From an uncultured Oscillospiraceae bacterium (lineage in GTDB: Bacteria; Bacillota; Clostridia; Oscillospirales; Oscillospiraceae): a stretch of DNA of 64,000 nt. This document shows positions 1 through 5,870 of this stretch, piece by piece. Numbering within the stretch: position 1 is the stretch's first letter; each line of letters opens with the position of its first letter. A program made the position numbers and the translations under genes. The DNA is taken from contig CAJUPU010000013.1 in NCBI GenBank assembly GCA_910588495.1, forward strand, positions 7,513 through 71,512. Direction: 5' to 3'. A model generated the notes under the pieces. That model made no database searches, had not been told where the DNA came from, and saw only the letters and a list, made by a program, of their open reading frames with translations.

Positions 1-608
1 TGTCCGGCGGCACCACCGCCATCGTGGACGTGTCCGACTACACCCGGTTCACCGTGCTGGGGGGCACCCGGGACGACGCCGCCGGGGAGTGCTTCGACAA
101 GACCGCCCGGGTGCTTGGGCTGGGCTACCCCGGCGGGGGGCCCATGGACCGGATGGCCCAGGGGGGGGACGACAGGGCCTTCTCCTTCCCCCGGGCCCAT
201 GTGGAGGGCCACCCCCTGGACATGTCCTTCTCCGGACTGAAAACGGCGGTGCTCAACACCATCCACAACGCGTCCCAGAAGGGGGAGGAGCTGGACCTCC
301 ACGACCTGGCGGCCTCCTTCGCCGCCGCCGTGTCCGACTCCCTGGTCCCCCGGGTGATGGAGGCCAACGCCATGACCGGTCACGGAAAGATCGCCGTGGC
401 GGGGGGCGTGGCCGCCAACAGCCGGATCCGGGCGGACCTGGAGCGCGCCTGCGCCCAGGCGGGGGCCAGGCTGTGGCTGCCGCCCCTGTCCCTGTGCGGC
501 GACAACGCCGCCATGATCGGCTCCCAGGGGTACTATGAGTACCTGGCGGGCCGCACCGCCGGCTGGGATCTGAACGCCAGGGCCAGCCTGGATATCTCCA
601 AGGGCTGA
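1..608 (+). CDS. tsaD: tRNA N6-threonylcarbamoyladenosine synthase TsaD, C-terminal part
   Basis: TsaD carries out the threonylcarbamoyl transfer that makes t6A37 in ANN-decoding tRNAs, together with TsaB and TsaE. The reading frame is open from the window edge, so only about 202 of the usual 330-340 residues are present. Visible family motifs are SGGTTAIV near the start, GGTRDDAAGECFDK, GGVAANSRIR, and CGDNAAMIG near the C-terminus, whose Asp binds the active-site metal/nucleotide in this ASKHA-fold family. The end is a normal TGA. The partner genes tsaE and tsaB lie about 26 kb away rather than adjacent, so the t6A genes are split in this genome. The identification is secure; the start is outside the window. 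Confidence 0.96.
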   Translation, partial: SGGTTAIVDVSDYTRFTVLGGTRDDAAGECFDKTARVLGLGYPGGGPMDRMAQGGDDRAFSFPRAHVEGHPLDMSFSGLKTAVLNTIHNASQKGEELDLHDLAASFAAAVSDSLVPRVMEANAMTGHGKIAVAGGVAANSRIRADLERACAQAGARLWLPPLSLCGDNAAMIGSQGYYEYLAGRTAGWDLNARASLDISKG

Positions 609-670
609 ATCCGGAAATTATGTCAACCAACACCTGCGCTTTAGCGCGTGAAAAAACTGGGCCGGCAGGC

Positions 671-754
671 TGTGCATAAATATGTAAGTTCTCCCAGATC
701 CGTTGCGGCCCTAGGTGTTGAGGTTGTTGAAAACCTTGTGGAAGTTGTGGATAA
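671..754. promoter_or_regulatory. Two DnaA-box-like 9-mers upstream of fhs
   Basis: TGTGCATAA (671-679) and TGTGGATAA (746-754) are reverse complements of TTATGCACA and TTATCCACA, which fit the DnaA-box consensus TTATNCACA. They are 75 bp apart in the same orientation, in the 206-bp spacer between tsaD and fhs. There is no dnaA, dnaN or AT-rich unwinding region nearby, so this is not an origin. It could be a DnaA regulatory or titration site, or chance. Confidence 0.35.
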
Positions 755-814
755 CTCTCCGTATCAGGAGTTATGACCGCCGTTATGGAAACTCAAACAT
801 AAGGAGGATACGCT

Positions 815-2479
815 GTGAAAACTGACATCGAGATCGCCCAGGGCGCGTCCATGCTGCCCATCAGCCAGGTGGCGGCCAAGGCCGGCATCGGCGAGGACCT
901 GCTGGAGCACTACGGCCGGGTGAAGGCCAAGATCGACACCGGCCCCCTGCGCAGCCGCCCCCGGAAGGGCCGGCTGATCCTGGTCACCGCCATCAACCCC
1001 ACCCCCGCCGGAGAGGGAAAGACCACCACCAGCGTGGGACTGGCGGACGCGCTGAAGCGGCTGGACCAGAACGTGCTGCTGTGCCTGCGGGAGCCCTCCC
1101 TGGGCCCGGTGTTCGGGGTGAAGGGGGGCGCCGCCGGGGGCGGGTACGCCCAGGTGGTGCCCATGGAGGACATCAACCTCCACTTCACTGGCGATTTCCA
1201 TGCCATCGGCGCGGCCAACAACCTGCTGGCCGCCATGCTGGACAACCACATCCAGCAGGGGAACGAGCTGGGCATCGACACCAAAAAGATCACCTGGCGG
1301 CGGTGCGTGGACATGAACGACCGCCAGCTGCGCGGCATCGTGGACGGCCTGGGGGGCCGGATGCAGGGGGTGCCCCGGGAGGACGGCTTCGATATCACGG
1401 TGGCCTCCGAGATCATGGCGGTGCTGTGCCTGGCCTCCGACCTGAAGGACCTCAAAGAGCGGCTGGCCCGGATCGTCGTGGGCTACACCTACGACGACAG
1501 GCCCGTCACCGCCGCCGACCTGAAGGCCCAGGGGGCCATGGCGGCGCTTTTGAAGGACGCCATCAAGCCCAACCTGGTCCAGACCCTGGAGAACACCCCC
1601 GCCCTGGTCCACGGCGGACCCTTCGCCAACATCGCCCACGGCTGCAACTCCGTGTCCGCCACCGACACGGCTTTGAAGCTGGCGGACTATGTAGTCACCG
1701 AGGCGGGCTTCGGCGCGGACCTGGGGGCTGAGAAGTTTTTGGACATCAAGTGCCGGGCGGCGGGGATGGCCCCCAGCGCTGTGGTGGTCGTGGCCACGGT
1801 GAAGGCGCTGAAGTACAACGGCGGCATGCCCAAGGCCGCTCTGGGGACGGAGGATCTGGCCGCTCTGGAGCGGGGCCTGCCCAATCTGCTCAAGCACGTG
1901 GAGAACATCACCCAGGTGTACGGCCTGCCCTGCGTGGTGGCCATCAACCGCTTCGTCAACGACACTGACGCCGAGCTGGCCCTGATCGCCGGTAAGTGTA
2001 AGGAGCTGGGGGTGAACGTGGCCCTGTCCGAGGTGTGGGGCAAGGGGGGCGAGGGCGGCATCGAGCTGGCCCGGGAGGTGCTGCGGCTGTGCGAGCAGCC
2101 CCACGACTTCCATTTCGCCTATGAGCTGGACCGCCCCCTGCGGGACAAGATCGAGACCATCGTGAAGCGGGTGTACGGCGGGGCGGGGGTGAGCTATTCC
2201 GCCGCCGCGGCCAAGGAGCTGGACCGGCTGGAGGGGATGGGCTTCGGCGGTCTGCCCGTGTGCATGGCCAAGACCCAGTATTCCCTGTCCGACGACCAGA
2301 CCAAGCTGGGCCGCCCGGAGGGCTTCACCGTGTCCGTGTCCAAGGTGAAGGTGAGCGCGGGGGCGGGCTTCGTGGTGGTACAGACCGGGGACATCATGAC
2401 CATGCCCGGCCTGCCCAAGGTGCCGGCGGCGGAGAAGATCGACGTGGACGAGAACGGCGTGATCAGCGGATTGTTTTGA
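815..2479 (+). CDS. fhs: Formate--tetrahydrofolate ligase
   Basis: The enzyme condenses formate and tetrahydrofolate using ATP to give 10-formyl-THF, feeding purine and one-carbon metabolism and the Wood-Ljungdahl methyl branch. The 554 residues match the usual ~556. Visible motifs are the P-loop TPAGEGKTTTSVGL (around residues 62-75), EPSLGPVFGVKGGAAGGGYAQ, MEDINLHFTGDFHAI, MAKTQYSLSDD and the C-terminal GAGFVVVQTGDIMTMPGLPK. The start is GTG, set by AAGGAGG 8 nt upstream. It stands alone as a transcription unit. Its last 26 codons are repeated about 140 bp downstream with only synonymous changes. The terminal codons of the functional copy (AGC GGA TTG TTT) are poorer in GC than those of the duplicate, which suggests the present 3' end was delivered by an inserted element. 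Confidence 0.97.
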   Translation: MKTDIEIAQGASMLPISQVAAKAGIGEDLLEHYGRVKAKIDTGPLRSRPRKGRLILVTAINPTPAGEGKTTTSVGLADALKRLDQNVLLCLREPSLGPVFGVKGGAAGGGYAQVVPMEDINLHFTGDFHAIGAANNLLAAMLDNHIQQGNELGIDTKKITWRRCVDMNDRQLRGIVDGLGGRMQGVPREDGFDITVASEIMAVLCLASDLKDLKERLARIVVGYTYDDRPVTAADLKAQGAMAALLKDAIKPNLVQTLENTPALVHGGPFANIAHGCNSVSATDTALKLADYVVTEAGFGADLGAEKFLDIKCRAAGMAPSAVVVVATVKALKYNGGMPKAALGTEDLAALERGLPNLLKHVENITQVYGLPCVVAINRFVNDTDAELALIAGKCKELGVNVALSEVWGKGGEGGIELAREVLRLCEQPHDFHFAYELDRPLRDKIETIVKRVYGGAGVSYSAAAAKELDRLEGMGFGGLPVCMAKTQYSLSDDQTKLGRPEGFTVSVSKVKVSAGAGFVVVQTGDIMTMPGLPKVPAAEKIDVDENGVISGLF

Positions 2480-2481
2480 AC

Positions 2482-2613
2482 CGGGCATGGTCATGCCCGC
2501 CGCGAATGCGGCGTACAAGTGTTTTCGCCCAGCGAAAACCTTGAGATCGGCGGGATCCATTCCCGCCGATCTGAGATAGATCGAGGGGCCCCCGCGGGGC
2601 TTGCCCCGTGGGG
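2482..2613. repeat. Cluster of five tandem hairpins after fhs
   Basis: Five separate inverted repeats follow one another with almost no spacing. They are GGGCATG/CATGCCC (2483-2498), CGCCGC/GCGGCG (2498-2513), GTTTTCGC/GCGAAAAC (2521-2539), a 12-bp perfect stem (2544-2555/2561-2572), and CCCCGCGGGGC/GCCCCGTGGGG (2590-2613, one G-U pair). None is followed by a clear T-run, so they are not an ordinary terminator. They fill the segment between the two copies of the fhs 3' end and may be the remnant of whatever inserted there. Confidence 0.7.
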
Positions 2614-2617
2614 AGCC

Positions 2618-2695
2618 ATGCCCGGTCTGCCCAAGGTGCCGGCGGCAGAGAAGATCGACGTGGACGAGAACGGCGTGATCTCCGGCCTGTTCTGA
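2618..2695 (+). pseudogene. Duplicated 3' end of fhs (26 codons with stop)
   Basis: This 78-bp stretch matches the last 78 bp of fhs (2402-2479) at 71 positions, and every difference is synonymous. A central 33 bp (2648-2680, matching 2432-2464) is identical. Differences left of that core are low-GC in this copy (GGT, GCA), while differences right of it are low-GC in the functional copy. That crossed pattern is expected when an element integrates by recombination within a short core in a gene's 3' end and carries its own replacement end. No start codon with a ribosome binding site precedes it, so it is probably not translated. Confidence 0.85.
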
Positions 2696-2740
2696 GGCGG
2701 AGATCTTGACGGCCCGCCCAGGCTTTGGGCAGAACGACGG

Positions 2741-2808
2741 TTGACATTTTCTCCCGAACAGGTATAATAGTCCGCACAGGTGTCTTGACACCTGTGCGGA
2801 CTATTTTT
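2741..2808 (+). promoter_or_regulatory. Promoter with an 18-bp perfect dyad starting inside the -10 box
   Basis: TTGACA (2741-2746) and TATAAT (2763-2768) are separated by 16 bp. A perfect 18-bp inverted repeat with a 2-nt loop (2767-2784/2787-2804) begins within the -10 box and is followed by five T residues. It could be a repressor operator, a start-proximal terminator or attenuator, or a strong 5' stem protecting the mRNA of the PTS-like gene that starts at 2829. Confidence 0.75.
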
Positions 2809-2828
2809 GAAAGTTGAGGGTGAGGAAA

Positions 2829-3926
2829 ATGGAGAGACTCACAGCATTTTTGAAGCGCAAGGACATCACGATCTCCGCCAAGCGCTACGGCATCGACGCC
2901 CTGGGGGCCATGGCCCAGGGCCTGTTCTGCTCCCTGCTCATCGGCACCATCATCAAGACCCTGGGGGAGCAGACCGGCCTGAGCTTCCTGGTAGACGTGG
3001 GCAATCACGCCTCCGCCATGAGCGGCGCGGCCATGGCGGTGGCCATCGGCTGGGCGCTGAAGGCGCCCCCCATGGTGCTGTTCTCCCTGGCCACGGTGGG
3101 CTATGCCGCCAACGCCCTGGGCAGCACCACCCTGGACGGCGGCAAGGGGGCGGGCGGGCCGCTGGCGGTGCTGTTCATCGCCATCATCGCCGCCGAGTGC
3201 GGCAAGGCCGTGTCCAAGGAGACAAAAGTGGACATTTTGGTCACCCCGCTGGTGACGATCCTTGCGGGGGTGGGGCTGTCCGCCCTGCTGGCCCCGGCCA
3301 TCGGCACCGCCGCCACCGCCATCGGCAGCGTCACCCGGCTGGCCACCGACGAGCAGCCCCTGCTCATGGGCGTGCTGGTCAGCGTGGTCATCGGCATGGC
3401 CCTCACCCTGCCCATCTCCTCCGCCGCCATCTGCGCGGCCTTCAGCCTCACCGGGCTGGCCGGGGGCGCGGCGGTGGCGGGGTGCTGCGCCAACATGGTG
3501 GGCTTCGCCGTGCTGTCCTTCCGGGAGAACGGCTGGGGCGGTCTGGTGAGCCAGGGCATCGGCACCTCCATGCTCCAGATGGGCAACATCGTCAAGAACC
3601 CCCGGATCTGGCTCCCGGCGATCCTCACCTCCGCCATCACCGGGCCCATCGCCACCTGCCTGTTCAAGCTGGAGATGAACGGCCCCCCGGTGTCGGCGGG
3701 CATGGGCACCTGCGGCCTGGTGGGCCAGATCGGCGTGTGGACGGGGTGGATCGCCCCCAGCGAGCAGGCCCTGGCCAACGGCGCCGCCGCCATCGCCCCG
3801 GGGGCCTTCCAGTGGACCGGGCTGATCCTCATCTCCTTCGTCCTCCCCGCGGCGCTGTGCTGGGCCTTCGGCCTGCTGTTCCGGCGGATCGGCTGGATCG
3901 CCGAGGGCGATCTGAAGCTGGACTGA
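2829..3926 (+). CDS. PTS EIIC-like membrane protein (PTS_EIIC_2 family)
   Basis: This 365-residue, strongly hydrophobic protein has about ten predicted membrane segments and resembles the standalone PTS EIIC family (Pfam PTS_EIIC_2). Recognisable stretches are SAKRYGIDALGAMAQGLFCSLLIGTIIKTLG near the N-terminus and VDILVTPLVTILAGVG in the middle. No EIIA or EIIB gene is nearby, so its phosphoryl donor and substrate cannot be told; a regulatory or PTS-independent role is possible. The start is ATG at 2829 after GAGGGTGAGG; a GTG at 2814 in the same frame lacks a site. It has its own strong promoter with a large dyad. Its stop codon is part of the CTGAG repeat flanking the downstream palindromic element. 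Confidence 0.8.
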   Translation: MERLTAFLKRKDITISAKRYGIDALGAMAQGLFCSLLIGTIIKTLGEQTGLSFLVDVGNHASAMSGAAMAVAIGWALKAPPMVLFSLATVGYAANALGSTTLDGGKGAGGPLAVLFIAIIAAECGKAVSKETKVDILVTPLVTILAGVGLSALLAPAIGTAATAIGSVTRLATDEQPLLMGVLVSVVIGMALTLPISSAAICAAFSLTGLAGGAAVAGCCANMVGFAVLSFRENGWGGLVSQGIGTSMLQMGNIVKNPRIWLPAILTSAITGPIATCLFKLEMNGPPVSAGMGTCGLVGQIGVWTGWIAPSEQALANGAAAIAPGAFQWTGLILISFVLPAALCWAFGLLFRRIGWIAEGDLKLD

Positions 3927-3927
3927 G

Positions 3928-4087
3928 AACCTGTATCCACAGCCGAGACCGCCGGATGGCCGAGGGATCTTCCCATCAGGCAAGGCGAATTTTCGCAGGA
4001 ATAATTGTGTTTATTGCAAGAAAATTCAACGCAGCATGATGGGAAAAGACCCGGCGAGACGGTGGATCGAGGTTGTGAATACAGGTT
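3928..4087. mobile_element. 160-bp palindromic MITE-like repeat
   Basis: The element begins AACCTGTAT and ends ATACAGGTT. It is an imperfect palindrome along most of its length: the outer arms pair at AACCTGTATCCACA/TGTGAATACAGGTT, and the inner arms share TCTT-CCCATCA, GAATTTTC and AATAA in inverted order. It is flanked by the direct repeat CTGAG (3923-3927 and 4088-4092), consistent with a 5-bp target duplication. No coding capacity is seen. Its interior is richer in A+T than the surroundings. It sits directly against the stop codon of the PTS-like gene. Confidence 0.75.
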
Positions 4088-4111
4088 CTGAGCCTCCGTT
4101 TTGACATCCCA

Positions 4112-4145
4112 ACGAGCTCCGTCCCCCTGGGCGGGGCTCGTTTTT
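4112..4145 (+). terminator. Intrinsic terminator after the PTS-like gene and MITE
   Basis: The stem ACGAGCTCCGTCC/GGGCGGGGCTCGT (with G-U pairs) and loop CCCT are followed by TTTTT. Together with the upstream palindrome it would end transcription of the PTS-like gene. Confidence 0.8.
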
Positions 4146-4210
4146 GATGGTTTCGACAAAGAAACCCCGTTCCGGGCCGGAAAAAAGGTGGAAAAAAGAC
4201 TCAGATCAGC

Positions 4211-4239
4211 TTGACGGCCTCGCTGTTCTATGCTATAAT
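4211..4239 (+). promoter_or_regulatory. Promoter of the L7Ae-like/rpsL block
   Basis: TTGACG, 17 bp, TATAAT. The spacing is ideal, and it lies 36 bp before the start codon of the L7Ae-like gene. Confidence 0.85.
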
Positions 4240-4275
4240 TTCAAATTGCGTTGATACGCGAAAGGGGGCCGTCCG

Positions 4276-4581
4276 ATGCTGCGCGAACTTGAGAACTCGC
4301 CCAAGGTCGTGGGCGTCAAGCAGGTCCGCCGGGCGCTGCTGAACGGCCGGGCAACGCGTGTCTACCTGGCCCGGGACGCCGACCCCCAGCTGGCCCAGCC
4401 CCTGGAGCAACAGGCCCGGGAGCGGGGCGTGGACATCGCCTGGGCCGAGTCTATGAAGGCCCTGGGCAGAGCCTGCGGCATCGCCGTGGGGGCTGCGTGC
4501 GGAGCCGTCGTGAGCAGCGCGGATGGAGCGGAGCCAGGACAAAAGTCCAAAGCCCGCAAAAGGCGTGCGGGACCGCCGTGA
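4276..4581 (+). CDS. L7Ae/L30e-family RNA-binding protein (YbxF-like) with repeat-derived C-terminal tail
   Basis: Members of this family bind kink-turn RNA; YbxF-type proteins sit directly upstream of rpsL in Firmicutes, as here. The core is residues 1-~78: SPKVVGVKQVRRALLNGRATRVYLARDAD, then ARERGVDIAWAESMKALGRACGIAVGAACGAVV. The family is normally about 80-85 residues, but this one is 101. The extra Ser/Lys/Arg-rich tail (SSADGAEPGQKSKARKRRAGPP) is encoded by a copy of the dispersed repeat found elsewhere in the window, so the original stop appears to have been displaced by repeat insertion. The start ATG follows a GGGGG-rich site. It heads the operon with rpsL. Confidence 0.85.
   Translation: MLRELENSPKVVGVKQVRRALLNGRATRVYLARDADPQLAQPLEQQARERGVDIAWAESMKALGRACGIAVGAACGAVVSSADGAEPGQKSKARKRRAGPP
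4499..4534 (+). repeat. Dispersed GC-rich repeat, copy 1 (inside the L7Ae-like gene)
   Basis: This 36-bp unit starts GCGGAGCCGTCG and ends GGATGGAGCGGAGC. It matches 34 of 36 positions of an inverted copy at 24434-24469, and its first 23 bp recur exactly at 46302-46324. Here it is translated as the start of the protein's C-terminal tail. Confidence 0.85.
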
Positions 4582-4664
4582 ACATCCCCCCCAGTTTTTT
4601 CCGGTTTTAGCGAATGATCTTCGGATCGTCCGTTAAAATATATATCCATGAAAGGAGGAAAATC

Positions 4665-5087
4665 ATGCCTACTTTTAACCAACTGGTCCGCAAGGGCCGC
4701 GAGAAGAGCACCTACAAGTCCAACTCTCCCGCCATGCAGCACGGTCTGAACACCCTGAAGAACAAGGAGACCGACCTGCCCTCTCCCCAGAAGCGGGGCG
4801 TGTGCACCGCCGTTCGTACTTCCACCCCGAAGAAGCCGAACTCCGCGCTGCGTAAGATCGCCCGTGTGCGCCTGACCAACGGCTACGAGGTCACCGCCTA
4901 TATCCCCGGCGTGGGCCACAACCTGCAGGAGCACTCCGTGGTCATGATCCGCGGCGGCCGTGTCAAGGACCTGCCCGGCGTTCGTTACCACATCATCCGC
5001 GGCACGCTGGACACCCAGGGCGTCAACGGCCGGATGCAGGCCCGCTCCAAGTACGGCGCCAAGCGGCCCAAGGCCAAGAAGAAGTAA
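4665..5087 (+). CDS. rpsL: 30S ribosomal protein S12
   Basis: S12 lies at the decoding centre of the small subunit. The 140-residue protein has MPTFNQLVRKGREK, TPKKPNSALRKIARVRL, GGRVKDLPGVRYHIIRG and the basic end GAKRPKAKKK. The two lysines where streptomycin-resistance substitutions fall (in KKPNSALRK and RVKDLPG) are wild type. The start is the ATG after AAAGGAGG (4651-4658); an in-frame upstream ATG at 4614 would add 17 residues foreign to S12 and lacks a site. rpsG follows, but after an unusually long structured spacer of 289 bp. Confidence 0.98.
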   Translation: MPTFNQLVRKGREKSTYKSNSPAMQHGLNTLKNKETDLPSPQKRGVCTAVRTSTPKKPNSALRKIARVRLTNGYEVTAYIPGVGHNLQEHSVVMIRGGRVKDLPGVRYHIIRGTLDTQGVNGRMQARSKYGAKRPKAKKK

Positions 5088-5113
5088 CGGCTTCTTCCGC
5101 ACACAACGAGTTT

Positions 5114-5327
5114 TGCGCACACGCGCAAGGCCGAAAGCCTTGCCGAGCGTTTATTCCATATAATATGGGTAAGCCTCGGACAGGCACATTACGCGAGGTT
5201 TTTTCGACCAAGTATCGCTGCGTCAGGCGAGGAGCGGGGGGCCTGAGCAAGGGGAGCATGCTTTGTGTATGTGACCCGCCGCGCGGGTCCCCGCGGCGAA
5301 GCATGGCGCAATGAGACGCCGGTCGAA
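5114..5327. other. Structured rpsL-rpsG spacer with hairpins, a possible internal promoter and a nested palindrome
   Basis: The spacer holds TTGCGC/GCGCAA (5114-5127), GCAAGGC/GCCTTGC (5125-5143), the palindrome CCATATAATATGG (5156-5168) that includes a TATAAT, and CCTCG/CGAGG followed by six T (to about 5204). Beyond that is an inverted-repeat-bounded block: TTCGACC (5203-5209) to GGTCGAA (5321-5327), with inner pairs GCGTC/GACGC, CAGGC/GCCTG, ATGCTT/AAGCAT and GACCCGC/GCGGGTC. No protein is evident. It could be a terminator plus reinitiation region for rpsG-fusA, a structured leader, or a palindromic repeat element inserted in the str operon. Confidence 0.55.
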
Positions 5328-5376
5328 GCTTCGAGTACCTGTGAATTCTAATTTTATATAGAAGGAGGGAAGCGAA

Positions 5377-5847
5377 GTGCCCAGAAGAGGAAACGTACCC
5401 AAGCGGGAAGTTCTGCCCGACCCGCTGTATAATTCCGTCTTAGTCACTAAGCTCGTCAACAGCATCATGCTGGACGGCAAGAAGGGCGTAGCCCAGAAGG
5501 TCGTCTACGGTGCCTTTGACATCATCAAGGATAAGACCGGCAAGGAGCCCCTTGAGGTCTTCACCACCGCCATCGAGAACATCATGCCTTCCCTGGAGAC
5601 CAAGTCCCGCCGCGTGGGCGGCTCCACCTACCAGGTCCCCATGGAGGTCCGGCCCGAGCGCCGTCAGACCCTGGGTCTGCGCTGGCTGACCAGCTACTCC
5701 CGCAACCGCGGCGAGAAGACCATGAAGGAGCGGCTGGCGGGCGAGATCATGGACGCCGCCAACAACACCGGCTCCGCTGTGAAGAAGCGCGAGGACACCC
5801 ACAAGATGGCCGAGGCCAACAAGGCGTTCGCCCACTACCGCTGGTAA
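5377..5847 (+). CDS. rpsG: 30S ribosomal protein S7
   Basis: S7 nucleates assembly of the 30S head and contacts E-site tRNA. The 156 residues equal the family length. Diagnostic stretches are MPRRGNVPKREVLPDP, LVNSIMLDGKKGVAQKVVYGA, GGSTYQVPMEVRPERRQTLGLRW and the end KAFAHYRW. The start is GTG, preceded by GAAGGAGGGAAGCGAA. fusA begins 23 bp after the stop, so the two are co-transcribed. Confidence 0.98.
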   Translation: MPRRGNVPKREVLPDPLYNSVLVTKLVNSIMLDGKKGVAQKVVYGAFDIIKDKTGKEPLEVFTTAIENIMPSLETKSRRVGGSTYQVPMEVRPERRQTLGLRWLTSYSRNRGEKTMKERLAGEIMDAANNTGSAVKKREDTHKMAEANKAFAHYRW

Positions 5848-5870
5848 GGACGGAGGCAAACTGAACCAAT

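Noticed and set aside
636..648. GCGCTTTAGCGCG shared with the azlC upstream region (inverted at 10499-10511)
   Set aside because: A 13-base match within 64 kb is expected by chance many times, and neither location gives a functional context.
671..754. Replication origin suggested by two DnaA boxes
   Set aside because: Only two boxes, no AT-rich unwinding region and no dnaA/dnaN neighbours; kept only as a possible regulatory site.
2618..2695. Short independent gene encoding MPGLPKVPAAEKIDVDENG
   Set aside because: No ribosome binding site, and the sequence is a copy of the end of fhs; treated as a duplication scar.
4614..4664. N-terminal extension of rpsL from an upstream ATG
   Set aside because: The extension covers the promoter/leader and ribosome site and has no similarity to S12.
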